Shown one piece after another: positions 9,491-19,522 of a stretch of 64,000 nt of DNA; the stretch's first letter is position 1, and each line of letters starts with the position of its first letter. This DNA comes from Scandinavium sp051650185 (GTDB lineage Bacteria > Pseudomonadota > Gammaproteobacteria > Enterobacterales > Enterobacteriaceae). The stretch is from assembly GCF_051650185.1 (NCBI RefSeq), contig NZ_JBOFIN010000140.1, positions 16,094 to 80,093 on the forward strand, in the 5' to 3' direction. The position numbers and the translations under genes are program-made. The notes under the pieces were generated by a model. It did not search any database. It saw nothing but the letters and a program-made list of their open reading frames with translations, and was not told the DNA's origin.

Positions 9491-9667
9491 GCTTCTCCCA
9501 GGCAAAAATTTCAACTTTACTTTTTAAACATTGAGTTTGACCGAAAACTTTAACCAAAGGCGCATAAACTGTCATCAATAAAAGGGTAAACATTCCTGAT
9601 TTGTGACGTTTTTCGGCTGACTTCTCCGCCACATTCACTGAAATTGCTGCTTGCACCTGCCGCCAAA

Positions 9668-9706
9668 AAAGAATAAAAATACACTCATTACGAATAATCA
9701 TGCAAT
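9668..9706. promoter_or_regulatory. Tandem ARG boxes (ArgR operator) of argA
   Basis: Two 18-bp sites, 9668-9685 and 9689-9706, separated by 3 bp, match the ARG box WNTGAATWWWWATTCANW with about two and three deviations in conserved positions. The pair spacing and the position just before the argA start fit arginine-dependent ArgR repression. Confidence 0.8.
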
Positions 9707-9718
9707 GAGGGTTGTGCT

Positions 9719-11050
9719 GTGGTGAAGGAACGTAAAACCGAGTTGGTCGAAGGATTTCGTCATTCTGTTCCCTACATTAATGCCCACCGCGGGAAGACTT
9801 TTGTCATCATGCTGGGCGGTGAAGCGATAGAGCATGAGAATTTCTCAAGTATTGTCAACGATATAGGTTTGCTTCACAGCCTGGGGATTCGCCTGGTGCT
9901 GGTGTACGGCGCACGCCCGCAAATTGATGCCAATCTGGCGGAACATCACCACGAGCCGATTTATCACAAGCACACCCGCGTGACGGATGCGAAAACCCTC
10001 GACCTGGTGAAACAGGCCGCCGGTATGCTGCAACTGGATATCACCGCACGTCTGTCGATGAGCCTGAATAACACGCCGCTTCAGGGCGCGCACATCAATG
10101 TCGTCAGCGGTAATTTTATTATCGCGCAGCCGCTGGGCGTGGATGATGGCATCGATTATTGCCACAGTGGACGTATTCGCCGCATCGATGAAGAAGCGAT
10201 TCATCGTCAGCTCGACAGCGGCGCCATTGTGCTGATGGGCCCCGTTGCCGTTTCTGTCACGGGTGAAAGCTTCAATCTGACGTCAGAAGAAATTGCCACC
10301 CAGCTCGCCATTAAGCTTAAAGCAGAAAAAATGATTGGCTTCTGCTCCTCGCAGGGTGTCTACGACCAGCACGGCGAGATCGTCTCGGAATTATTCCCAA
10401 ATGAAGCACAGGCTCGCGTAGAAACGCTTGAGGAAGAGGGTGATTACAACTCAGGGACGGCGCGCTTCTTACGCGGAGCGGTAAAAGCGTGCCGCAGCGG
10501 CGTGCGTCGCTGCCATCTCATCAGCTATCAGGAAAACGGCGCGCTGTTGCAGGAACTGTTCTCCCGCGACGGTATTGGGACGCAAATCGTGATGGAAAGC
10601 GCCGAGCAAATCCGTCGTGCAACCATCAATGATATTGGCGGTATTCTGGAACTGATTGAGCCGCTGGAGCAGCAAGGCATTCTGGTACGTCGCTCACGCG
10701 AACAGCTGGAAATGGAAATCGACAAGTTCACCGTTATCCAGCGAGACAACACCACCATCGCCTGCGCCGCGCTCTATCCCTTCCCGGAAGAGCGCATCGG
10801 CGAAATGGCCTGTGTAGCGGTGCATCCGGATTATCGAAGTTCATCGCGCGGTGAAGTGTTACTGGAAAGAATTGCGGCTCAGGCAAAACAGATGGGGCTA
10901 AGCAAACTGTTTGTGCTCACCACTCGCAGCATTCACTGGTTCCAGGAGCGCGGCTTCACCCCAGTCGAGGTGGATTTGCTGCCCGAGAGTAAGAAAGAGA
11001 TGTACAACTATCAGCGCCGTTCAAAAGTGCTGATGGCGGATTTAGGCTGA
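9719..11050 (+). CDS. argA: N-acetylglutamate synthase ArgA
   Basis: The 443-aa enzyme makes N-acetylglutamate from glutamate and acetyl-CoA, the first step of arginine synthesis, and is feedback-inhibited by arginine. An N-terminal amino-acid-kinase-like domain (about 25-280, with MLGGEAIEHENF and VYGARPQID) binds arginine. A C-terminal GNAT domain (about 295-435) contains ACVAVHPDYRSSSRGEVLLE, the acetyl-CoA loop. It starts with GTG at 9719 (GTG GTG AAG GAA CGT), as in E. coli, after GAGGG. Tandem ARG boxes lie upstream. Confidence 0.97.
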   Translation: MVKERKTELVEGFRHSVPYINAHRGKTFVIMLGGEAIEHENFSSIVNDIGLLHSLGIRLVLVYGARPQIDANLAEHHHEPIYHKHTRVTDAKTLDLVKQAAGMLQLDITARLSMSLNNTPLQGAHINVVSGNFIIAQPLGVDDGIDYCHSGRIRRIDEEAIHRQLDSGAIVLMGPVAVSVTGESFNLTSEEIATQLAIKLKAEKMIGFCSSQGVYDQHGEIVSELFPNEAQARVETLEEEGDYNSGTARFLRGAVKACRSGVRRCHLISYQENGALLQELFSRDGIGTQIVMESAEQIRRATINDIGGILELIEPLEQQGILVRRSREQLEMEIDKFTVIQRDNTTIACAALYPFPEERIGEMACVAVHPDYRSSSRGEVLLERIAAQAKQMGLSKLFVLTTRSIHWFQERGFTPVEVDLLPESKKEMYNYQRRSKVLMADLG

Positions 11051-11058
11051 AATAACTT

Positions 11059-11127
11059 TGCCGGGCGGCGCTACGCTTGCATCGGCCTACGATTTTGTAG
11101 GCCCGGCAAAGGCAGTGCCGCCGGGCG
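11059..11127. repeat. REP pair between argA and recD
   Basis: Inverted REP-like units, GCCGGGCGGCGCTACGC and GTGCCGCCGGGCG, flank GCATCGGCCTAC...GTAGGCCCGGCAAAG in a convergent intergenic spacer. This is a typical BIME position and sequence. Confidence 0.85.
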
Positions 11128-11133
11128 AGGCAT

Positions 11134-12972
11134 TTACCCCATCCTCGCAAACAGCGCCGCCAACCCACTCCGGCGCTCTGTTTTCACCGTAATGGCTTTC
11201 GCCAGCAACGCCTCATCGGCGTACATCGACAACTGCTCTTTGGCTCGGGTGATCGCGGTATACACCAGCTCCCGGGTTACTACCGGGACATGCTGAGAAG
11301 GCAAAATCAGCGCCGCATGCTTGAATTCAGAACCCTGAGATTTGTGCACCGTCATCACCCAGGCGGTGTCGTGCTCCGGCAAGCGGCTGGGCTGGACTGA
11401 TTTAATGCTGCCATCCGGCATCGGGAACCAGACGCGCAGGCCGTTTCCTCTGTCGAGCGCGATGCCGATATCCCCGTTAAACAGCCCCAGCGCGCTGTCG
11501 TTGCGGGCGATCATCACCGGACGGCCTTCATACCAGCGAGAGTGGCGTGAGAGCTGAATGCGATGCTTACGCGCCAGCAATTGTTCGAGCTGCTCATTCA
11601 GCCCAGCGACACCGTAAGGCCCCTCACGCAATGCACAAAGCAACTGATAATGACTAAAGACTTCCAGAATTTCCGCCGGCTCCGCTCTGGCTTTTACTCG
11701 TTCCAGATAGTCGGCATAGCCCTGGAAAGCTTCTTCAAGCATGATTTCGTAGTCTGCCGTCGTGCGCAGCGTTTTTAAGGCAATGTCAGAAAATCCTTCG
11801 GCGAACGCCTTTTTCATGGCCTGCACATCGCCTTTATTCACGGCTCTGGCTAACTGACCGATGCCGGAATGGCTGCCAAAACGGTAACTTTTTTGCAGCA
11901 GGCACAGGCTGTCTCGCAGTGCGCCTGCCTGCGTGCCCTTCCCGGCGGGTACGGAATAGCCCGTCAGTTGACTCAATTCCTGCGCTCGCTCTGGCGTATA
12001 GCCTTCGTTAACCCAGGCGCAGATATCACCCAACACGGCACCTGCTTCAACAGAAGCCAGCTGATCGCGATCCCCAAGGAAAATAACTCGCGCATGAGCA
12101 GGAAGCGCCGCAATAAGCCTCGCCATCATCGGCAGGTCAATCATTGAGGCTTCATCCACAACCAATACATCCAGATGCAATGGATTGCCTGCGTGATGGC
12201 GCAGGCGCTGGCTACCGGGCTGGGCTCCAAGCAAGCGATGCAACGTGCCTGCTTCGGTCGGCAGAAGCGCTTTTTGTTCATCGGTGAGCGGTAACTGGCG
12301 CAGCGCCGCCCCCAGAGATTCAGTTAAACGTGCGGCAGCCTTGCCCGTTGGCGCGGCAAGGCGAATGCGGCATTTTGGCAAGCTGTTAGTCTGAATCAGC
12401 GCGCCCAGCAGTTTCGCCACCGTGGTGGTTTTCCCGGTGCCGGGGCCACCAGATATCACCGAGATCCTTCGCGTTAACGCCACTGCGGCGGCCACTTTCT
12501 GCCAGTCTGTCTCTGCGGAAGCAGGGAAAAGCGCGGCCAGCGTATTCTTTAGCTGAACATGATCGCCAGCAGTACCGGGCTCAGACTGCGTGAAGAAGCG
12601 GGCAATCGTTAATTCATTGTTCCACATGCGATTGAGGTACAGCCGCCCTTCGCTCAACACCAGCGGTGTGGCCTCAGAGCCATCACTCACAGCCGGTGAG
12701 GCCTGTAATCGCACTTCGATTTCGCTCGCCGGTTCAGCCAGAGCAAAGAGTTGCCGCCATAACGCCTGAGCACGTCCGCTGGCCTGCTCATCTTCATGAA
12801 ATCGCGACAGCGGCAGGCAGACGTGGCCTTCCCCGGCATCGCGGCTCAGCAGTGCGGCAGCCAGCAAAACGGCAGGATGGTCATTTTGCGCCACCATCAG
12901 CGCAAACTGTACGTCGAGCGGACGCAGTAGTTTTTGCTGAGCGGCCTCCAGCAGCAACGTTTCCATGGTCAT
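11134..12972 (-). CDS. recD: RecBCD alpha chain, RecD helicase
   Basis: The 612-aa SF1B helicase (E. coli 608) translocates 5'-3' in RecBCD and controls the nuclease. Walker A is SGGPGTGKTTTVAKLL (about 173-188), Walker B is VVDEASMID, and motif VI lies in TAITRAKEQL. The UvrD-like motif MTVHKSQGSEFKHA stands near residue 560. It overlaps recB by 4 bp (ATGA), so the subunits are translationally coupled. The order recC, ptrA, recB, recD on the minus strand is the enterobacterial one. Confidence 0.97.
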   Translation of the reverse strand: MTMETLLLEAAQQKLLRPLDVQFALMVAQNDHPAVLLAAALLSRDAGEGHVCLPLSRFHEDEQASGRAQALWRQLFALAEPASEIEVRLQASPAVSDGSEATPLVLSEGRLYLNRMWNNELTIARFFTQSEPGTAGDHVQLKNTLAALFPASAETDWQKVAAAVALTRRISVISGGPGTGKTTTVAKLLGALIQTNSLPKCRIRLAAPTGKAAARLTESLGAALRQLPLTDEQKALLPTEAGTLHRLLGAQPGSQRLRHHAGNPLHLDVLVVDEASMIDLPMMARLIAALPAHARVIFLGDRDQLASVEAGAVLGDICAWVNEGYTPERAQELSQLTGYSVPAGKGTQAGALRDSLCLLQKSYRFGSHSGIGQLARAVNKGDVQAMKKAFAEGFSDIALKTLRTTADYEIMLEEAFQGYADYLERVKARAEPAEILEVFSHYQLLCALREGPYGVAGLNEQLEQLLARKHRIQLSRHSRWYEGRPVMIARNDSALGLFNGDIGIALDRGNGLRVWFPMPDGSIKSVQPSRLPEHDTAWVMTVHKSQGSEFKHAALILPSQHVPVVTRELVYTAITRAKEQLSMYADEALLAKAITVKTERRSGLAALFARMG

Positions 12973-15900
12973 GACACCACCTCCTGTGACGCGCCGGAAA
13001 AGAGCGAATCCAGACCGTCGATCAGTTCTCGTGCTGGACGAGTAGAGAAAACGCCTTGTCCGCTTTCACCGCCGTCAACGCCGCGCAAAAACAGATAGAT
13101 AACGCCGCCAAAATGGCTGTCGTAATCGTAATCCGCCAGGCGATGGCGCAGATAACGGTGCAGTGCGAGGCTGTAAAGCTGGTATTGCAGATCGTAGCGA
13201 TGAGACTGCATCGCCTGAGCCATCGCGACCTGGGTGTAGGCTTCACTGTTATCACCCAACCAGTTTGATTTGTAATCGAGCAGGTAGTAGCGCCCGTCAT
13301 GGCGGAAGACCAAATCGATGAAGCCCTTCAGCATACCGCTCACCTGACGGAACTCTAACGGCGGGCAAGGAGCCGAAAGCGAGTCATGCTGACGAATCAG
13401 CGCGTCCAGCGCCTGCGGCACCAGCAGTTGTTCAATCGGTAAATAGAATTCCATTTCGACCTGTTTGTCGCGTGCCGCTAACTGGCTGAGCGATATTCCC
13501 GGCCCCGCCAGCGGAGTTTGCAAAATGGTCGCCAGCCATTGGGTTAACACCGGTGTCCAGTGAGCCTCAAAACCATTGCGCTCCAGCTGCTCCTGCATCC
13601 AGGCTTCTGATACAGGCTGCGTGAAATCAATCTCTTCAAACAGGCTGTGCAAAAACGTCCCCGGTGAAGCGCCACGCGGGAAGTTATGCGGCGTCAGCTC
13701 AGGCTCTTCAGGCACATCGGCAACCCCAGCGGCGTCGATATCAAGGCGCGGGAGCAAATCCTGCGCGGCACTGTGCCCTCGCTGCTGCAAGCCGGAATAA
13801 CTGGTGACGCGCCAGTCATCAACAATGCGCCTTTGCATCGCTTTGGCCTGCAATTCCGGCATCTCAGGCGCAATAGGCTGCCAGCGTTCGGCAGCAGGCA
13901 GCGCCGGGCTCTCCAGCGAAACATGTTCATTGCAGAGCTCACGCAGGCAGGCTTCAAGCCCGGCGGCATCTTTAGGTTCCCCTTTTTGCACCAGACGCCC
14001 AATCGCGCTGTGATGCAATTCGGTGTCTGTGGCTTTGTCACTGCGACGAGGACTGAGCGGGGCAATGCCAAGGCTGCAATGCCAGATAGCGCGCGTCAGG
14101 GCGACGTACAGAAGGCGTAAATCTTCCGCCAGGCGTTCGGCCTCAGCCAGTTCCAGACTCTCTTCCGCATTATGTAAATCCAGCACCGCCACAAAGGACT
14201 GTCTGTCGTGATAGAACGCCTGATCCTGCTTGCGGTAACGGGCAATAAACGGCAACCAAACCAGCGAATACTCCAGCCCTTTCGATTTATGCACGGTGAC
14301 GATTTGCACCAGATGCTTGTCGCTCTCCAGACGCATCTGCTGGCTGGAAGAACCGCTGTTTGGGTCGCCGATTTGCTGTGCCAGCCAGCGCATAAGCGCA
14401 TGTTCGCTTTCCAGCTGGCCCGCCGCTTCCTGTAATAATTCGCTGAGGTGCAGAATGTCGGTCAGACGCCGTTCACCGCCCTGCGTCGCCAGCAGGTTTT
14501 CTGCGATATGTCTTGCCGCCATCAATGCACGCAGCATTGCCATGACACCGCGCTGCTGCCAAAGCTGACGATAACGGCTGAACTCTTCGACAAGTTCATC
14601 CCAGGCCACCTCATCCAGGTTCAGTTTTTCGATGTCCTGGGCATTCAGGCCAAACAGCGAACTGGCCAGCGCACTGCGCAAACTGGTTTCACGCTCTGGC
14701 GTTAGCACGGCCTGAAGCAGCCACAGCAATTCCTGAGCTTCCGGGGTTTCAAACACGCTGTCGCGGTTGGATAAATACACGGAAGGAATACCCAGTACGT
14801 TCAGTGCATCACGCACCTGCGCCGCTTCCTGGCGGTTACGCACCAGCACGGTGATGTCTGATGCCTGAACCGGGCGCGACTTATCACCCCGCCACAGCAA
14901 GGCTTCACCACGCTGCCCGGCGCTGAGCCAGTCCCGAATTTGCCCGGCGCAAAGCTGCGCCATAAAACTTTGGTAATCTCCCGCGCCGACATTAGCGCCA
15001 GGCATCAGCCAGAAGCTCATCGCCGGTTGATTTTCGCCTTTTAGCTCGAACCGCAGGCCCTGATTTTTCGGGGCAGATTTTACCGGCAAAAAGGGGATAT
15101 CCCGGAACATGAAAGGGTTGTCGGTCGTGCTGAACAACTGGTTAACGCTCTCGACAACGCCTGGCGCTGAGCGCCAGTTGGTGTCCAGCGTGTAGTGTGC
15201 GGAGACATCGCTACGAGCGCGCATGTAGGTAAAAATATCCGCGCCACGGAAGGCATAGATGGCCTGTTTCGGGTCGCCAATCAGCAGTAATGCGGTATCT
15301 GCCTGTTGGCGCCAGATACGGCGAAAAATGCGGTACTGCTGCGGGTCGGTGTCCTGAAATTCGTCGATCATCGCCACCGGAAAACGTTGCCGGATAGCGG
15401 CGGCTAACGCTTCTCCGCTCTCGCTCTGCAACGCTTCATCCAGACGACTCAGCATGTCGTCAAAACCGAGTTCGCCGCGTCGACGCTTTTCTCTCGCCAC
15501 AGCCTCGCGAATTTCAACCATCGCGCGGGAGATAACCAAATCATTGAGTGAGGGAGGCTCCGCCAGAAGCGCTTCAATCGTCGAAAAGAGCGGATGAACA
15601 GGCGGCGTTCCGCCCTCTTTGGTCCGCGAATACAGGAACGATTGAGCAAATTTCTCCAGCGAATCCGGCAGCTCGTAGCCGGTATGTTCTTCACTGGCCC
15701 ACGCGCTGATCTTATCGATCCACTTTCCCTGATTGCCGCGATTGAACTTGCGGCGATCGAGATCGGAGTGCTCCAGCAAATCGCCAATTTCACCGACAGC
15801 CGCCAGCCACCGGGCTTTGATCCCGGCGATCTGTTCAATTATCTGCTGATGACGGGCAATCAGCGTTTCATCGGACGGCGGGGTTTCCAGCTGTGGCGCT

Positions 15901-16511
15901 TCGCCCTGAAGGTAGCGATCGATAGCTTTGAGCAGATCCTGCGGCCCTTTCCAGCTGGCATGAATGGCTTCAGCCACTTCACGAGGCAGCGGATAGCAAT
16001 GGCGACGCCAGAAATCGGCACAGGCCTGGAAACGTAAGCGGGATTCATCTTCGATAAGCTGCTGTTCAAACAGCATGCCCGACTCAAATGCATTGAGGCT
16101 CAGCATGCGCTGACAGAAACCGTGAATGGTAAACACCGCAGCCTCGTCCATCTGCCGCTCGGCAAGCAGCAAAACGTCGGCGGCTTGTTCGCAGTCAGGA
16201 ATTTCTTCAAGAAGGCTGGCGTAGAGAGGATTGTCGGTGCTGTTTCGCAGACAGGCGATGCGCAGTTCGTGGATGTTGCTGCGGATGCGACCGCGCAATT
16301 CTTTAGTGGCGGCTTCGGTGAACGTCACCACCAGCAACTCTTCAACGTTCACAGGCCGGACAAAGGCGGCCTCGCCGCCCAGTCCGAGCAACAGCCGCAG
16401 ATACAGAGCGGCGATGGTGTAGGTTTTTCCGGTGCCCGCAGAGGCTTCAATCAGGCGCTCACCACAAAGCGGTAAGCGCAGGGGATTTAAGGACTCGGCG
16501 GTCTCGGTCAT
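12969..16511 (-). CDS. recB: RecBCD beta chain, RecB helicase/nuclease
   Basis: The 1180-aa protein equals the E. coli length. The N-terminal SF1A 3'-5' helicase has Walker A IEASAGTGKTYTIAALYLRL near residue 22, Walker B/DExx MIDEFQDTDPQQYRIF and motif V/VI in TVHKSKGLEY. The C-terminal RecB nuclease domain has the catalytic D...D-x-K in KGFIDLVFRHDGRYYLLDYK (about 1063-1082). With RecC and RecD it resects double-strand breaks to Chi and loads RecA. It overlaps recD and ptrA by 4 bp each. Confidence 0.98.
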   Translation of the reverse strand: MTETAESLNPLRLPLCGERLIEASAGTGKTYTIAALYLRLLLGLGGEAAFVRPVNVEELLVVTFTEAATKELRGRIRSNIHELRIACLRNSTDNPLYASLLEEIPDCEQAADVLLLAERQMDEAAVFTIHGFCQRMLSLNAFESGMLFEQQLIEDESRLRFQACADFWRRHCYPLPREVAEAIHASWKGPQDLLKAIDRYLQGEAPQLETPPSDETLIARHQQIIEQIAGIKARWLAAVGEIGDLLEHSDLDRRKFNRGNQGKWIDKISAWASEEHTGYELPDSLEKFAQSFLYSRTKEGGTPPVHPLFSTIEALLAEPPSLNDLVISRAMVEIREAVAREKRRRGELGFDDMLSRLDEALQSESGEALAAAIRQRFPVAMIDEFQDTDPQQYRIFRRIWRQQADTALLLIGDPKQAIYAFRGADIFTYMRARSDVSAHYTLDTNWRSAPGVVESVNQLFSTTDNPFMFRDIPFLPVKSAPKNQGLRFELKGENQPAMSFWLMPGANVGAGDYQSFMAQLCAGQIRDWLSAGQRGEALLWRGDKSRPVQASDITVLVRNRQEAAQVRDALNVLGIPSVYLSNRDSVFETPEAQELLWLLQAVLTPERETSLRSALASSLFGLNAQDIEKLNLDEVAWDELVEEFSRYRQLWQQRGVMAMLRALMAARHIAENLLATQGGERRLTDILHLSELLQEAAGQLESEHALMRWLAQQIGDPNSGSSSQQMRLESDKHLVQIVTVHKSKGLEYSLVWLPFIARYRKQDQAFYHDRQSFVAVLDLHNAEESLELAEAERLAEDLRLLYVALTRAIWHCSLGIAPLSPRRSDKATDTELHHSAIGRLVQKGEPKDAAGLEACLRELCNEHVSLESPALPAAERWQPIAPEMPELQAKAMQRRIVDDWRVTSYSGLQQRGHSAAQDLLPRLDIDAAGVADVPEEPELTPHNFPRGASPGTFLHSLFEEIDFTQPVSEAWMQEQLERNGFEAHWTPVLTQWLATILQTPLAGPGISLSQLAARDKQVEMEFYLPIEQLLVPQALDALIRQHDSLSAPCPPLEFRQVSGMLKGFIDLVFRHDGRYYLLDYKSNWLGDNSEAYTQVAMAQAMQSHRYDLQYQLYSLALHRYLRHRLADYDYDSHFGGVIYLFLRGVDGGESGQGVFSTRPARELIDGLDSLFSGASQEVVS

Positions 16512-19396
16512 TCATTCTCTCTCATCAGCGGCATGGTTTGCTGCAACGCGCTGACGCTCTTCCACACTTTCCAGCCTTTTGGGTGCACGTATTCGGCTTT
16601 CCCGTTCTGGCTTCCGGAGACCTGTGAAAGGACGGTCATACCCTGCGGCTCCACCACCGTCTGATGGAAGAAATCGGCAAGTTTTTGCGGCGTCAGCAGT
16701 TTAATCTGGGCCACTACTTTATCACGTGAATCAAACTGCATATTACCGCGATCGAAATCTTTGCTGAGCTTCGAGGCCTCGTCACCTAACGTTTGCGGTG
16801 GTTGCAGCATTTGCGTGATCACCGCCTGCTGAATTTGAGCGAACTCTTCCGGCTTCATGGCGCGCAATTTGGCCTCCGCAGTTGGGAAGAAGGCCTTAAA
16901 ACGCTTCCAGAGGAAATCTGGCTGCTTGTCGTTACTTTGCAGCAGGAAGCCCATACCCCACTGACGCCCGATGCTCACAGGGAAAGCAAACACGGCATAG
17001 CCAAGCTGTTCTTCCGTACGCAGCTGATTATAGAACCAGGGCTGAACGATTTGCCCAAGCATAGCGCTGGCTGCGGAACTGCTGAACTCGTCGGCTTTTG
17101 GCGGTGCAAACACCGCAGCCAGTGCAGAATCGCTGCTGCTGCCCGCTTTCTCAAAGATGGCGTTTTGTTTTTTATCCACCACCACATCTTTGTTGCGACA
17201 CCATTCAGTGCCATGAGCATTGAGCTGCTTTTGTACTTCACGGGCAAGCGTGGTGGACTGTTCAGCCGTCATATTGCCGACGATCAGGAATTCCGGGCGC
17301 GCCCCTGTTTTTAAACTGTCTCGCCAGGCCAGCACATCTTTAAGCGTTATAGAGGGCAGCAGAGCCCGACGCTCTTCACGCTGGAAATACGGCACCTGAG
17401 AGAGCATTTGGATTGGCATAATGGCCTGATCAAACGCTTTGCCTTTCTCGGCAGAATCCATCATTTGCGTGTACCAGGATTTCGCCTGCTCAAGCTGCTC
17501 TTCTGTTGGCTGGTAGCTGAAATATCCCTGAAGCAGCGCGTCAAACAGCTGCGGTAAACGTTGGGTGTAGCCGTTCGCGTTAACCATCAGGCCATTATTG
17601 GCACCGGTTGAGAAGCTGATACCGCCGACCGCAGCCTGGTTGCTCAGTTGGTCAAGTGCAATCCCCGCCAGATAATCGTTGAGGGCAAACATCACCTGAT
17701 TACGTGCGCTGTCCATCGCATGCGGGTTACGCAGCACGAGGGTCACATCCGCTTTCGGCTCACTGGCGAAATAACGGCTTGGGGTATACACCACCCGCAA
17801 CTGAGGTTCATCCACGATCAACTGCGGCTTCTCGGTGACCTTCTCCGCTTTAATCAGGGAGAAATCATCTGGAATATAAGGGTTCAGCGTCGGCAATTGC
17901 AGGGCGATTTTCCCGGCGTCTTGCTGCCACTGAGCAAAGGTTTTGTCGTCAATTTTATCGACCTGATACGGCGCATCGACAAAGTAAGCTGTTTTGTTAT
18001 GCGGTTCATTCGGACTGATGTACCAGACGCGCGCATTCTGCGGCGTCATCATCGCCAGACGATCGTGGATAGCTTTGGCATCGTACTGATCGGCAATATT
18101 CACCGCATCCAGAGTGTGCTCGACCGGCACACGGATCATGGTGTCAGCCAGCCATTCAACGTAGTCCATATCGCGGTTGATCGACGGATAGCGGAAATCC
18201 AGATCCAGCACGTGCGCGAGCTCATCGAAATAGGTTTTATCGATGCCTTTTTCACGCAACAGGTTCAGATAGCTGAAGATCGCCGCAACAACCTGATCGC
18301 GGTGTGCGAGGCCTTTATCCGTTAAGGTCGCGGAGATCGCCAGCACGCCGCTGTTGCCGTTCACCACAGGATCCGAGTCTGCACGAATACCTTCGACCAA
18401 TCCCTGACTTTGCAGCCAGTCCGAGAGCGTTCCCGGGCTGCGATTGCCAATCAGGTACGTGATCAGCTCGTCGGTTTTGCTGCGGAATTGATCGGTGTTG
18501 TTGTCGATACGGAATTCAACGCGCAGTACTTTGCGCGGCACCGCTGGCACGTAGTGGATGATGATGCCTTTCTGAGCATCAGTGACAACAGGCACGGTAA
18601 TTTCCGGACGGCTAATGTTCTTATCCGGCACTCGTCCCCAGGTTGCGGCAGCCATTTTCGCCAGTTCCGGCAACGGCTTATTGCTGTAAATCACCGCTTT
18701 CATCAGATTGGCTGAATAGTATTTATCACGAAACGCCAGCAGCGCGTCCAGCACCGGGCTACCCGGTTTGTCGCTCAGGGTTTCAAGATTACCGCCAGAG
18801 AAGCGCGCGCCCGGGTGTTTTGGATTGATGGTTTCGGCACTCACTTGCGCCATACGCATACCGTCACGACTGCGGGCCATCGTCAGCTCAGAATTCACTG
18901 CATTACGCTCGCGGTCTGCATATTTTTTATCGAGCAGCGGTTCGGCAATGGCGTCCGCAAGCCTGTCGACAGCCCCTTCCAGCGCATCATTTTCGACTTC
19001 GAGATAGAACGCGGTGCGATATGGCGCAGTACTGGCGTTGTGGCTCCCGCCGTGCATTTTTAAATACTCGGCAAGGCTGTCAGGCTGCGGATATTTTTTA
19101 GACCCCATCAGGGTCATGTGTTCCAGAAAATGAGCCAGTCCAGGATGGGTATTCGGATCTTCAAGCGAACCGACAGGAACAACCAACGCGGACAGGGATT
19201 TTACAGCCTGCGGATCAGACACCAACAGCACCACCATGCCATTATCCAGCTTGATAGCCTGATACTGACGCGGATCTTTTTCGCTTTTGCGGATGGTCTC
19301 TTGTATCGGTTGCCATCCGGTGTCGGCCTGACTTAACGGTGCCCAGAGGGCGAACAACAGTACATATACGGCATGTAACCAGGTGCTGCGGGGCAT
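16508..19396 (-). CDS. ptrA: Protease III (pitrilysin)
   Basis: The 962-aa M16 metalloprotease matches E. coli Ptr length. An N-terminal signal peptide (YVLLFALWAPLSQA) sends it to the periplasm. The inverted zinc motif HFLEHMTLMG (HxxEH) lies near residue 88, with the downstream glutamate in ERNAVNSE. Four M16-type repeats form the usual clamshell for small peptides. It lies between recC and recB as in E. coli; its role there appears positional rather than functional. Confidence 0.96.
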   Translation of the reverse strand: MPRSTWLHAVYVLLFALWAPLSQADTGWQPIQETIRKSEKDPRQYQAIKLDNGMVVLLVSDPQAVKSLSALVVPVGSLEDPNTHPGLAHFLEHMTLMGSKKYPQPDSLAEYLKMHGGSHNASTAPYRTAFYLEVENDALEGAVDRLADAIAEPLLDKKYADRERNAVNSELTMARSRDGMRMAQVSAETINPKHPGARFSGGNLETLSDKPGSPVLDALLAFRDKYYSANLMKAVIYSNKPLPELAKMAAATWGRVPDKNISRPEITVPVVTDAQKGIIIHYVPAVPRKVLRVEFRIDNNTDQFRSKTDELITYLIGNRSPGTLSDWLQSQGLVEGIRADSDPVVNGNSGVLAISATLTDKGLAHRDQVVAAIFSYLNLLREKGIDKTYFDELAHVLDLDFRYPSINRDMDYVEWLADTMIRVPVEHTLDAVNIADQYDAKAIHDRLAMMTPQNARVWYISPNEPHNKTAYFVDAPYQVDKIDDKTFAQWQQDAGKIALQLPTLNPYIPDDFSLIKAEKVTEKPQLIVDEPQLRVVYTPSRYFASEPKADVTLVLRNPHAMDSARNQVMFALNDYLAGIALDQLSNQAAVGGISFSTGANNGLMVNANGYTQRLPQLFDALLQGYFSYQPTEEQLEQAKSWYTQMMDSAEKGKAFDQAIMPIQMLSQVPYFQREERRALLPSITLKDVLAWRDSLKTGARPEFLIVGNMTAEQSTTLAREVQKQLNAHGTEWCRNKDVVVDKKQNAIFEKAGSSSDSALAAVFAPPKADEFSSSAASAMLGQIVQPWFYNQLRTEEQLGYAVFAFPVSIGRQWGMGFLLQSNDKQPDFLWKRFKAFFPTAEAKLRAMKPEEFAQIQQAVITQMLQPPQTLGDEASKLSKDFDRGNMQFDSRDKVVAQIKLLTPQKLADFFHQTVVEPQGMTVLSQVSGSQNGKAEYVHPKGWKVWKSVSALQQTMPLMRENE

Positions 19397-19522
19397 TCAC
19401 GGACCTCATCATTAACAAACTTCCGGGCGGCTCTCAATGGCAGCCTCACTGGTGAACATCAGTCCGTGACAAGTTGCGCATCATAATGGAAAGCGAATTA
19501 CTGCGCAATTTTTATACAATCC

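Noticed and set aside
11057..11131. Possible sRNA from the GC-rich palindromes after argA
   Set aside because: The sequence is that of REP/BIME repeats also found at 727, 33171 and 53873.
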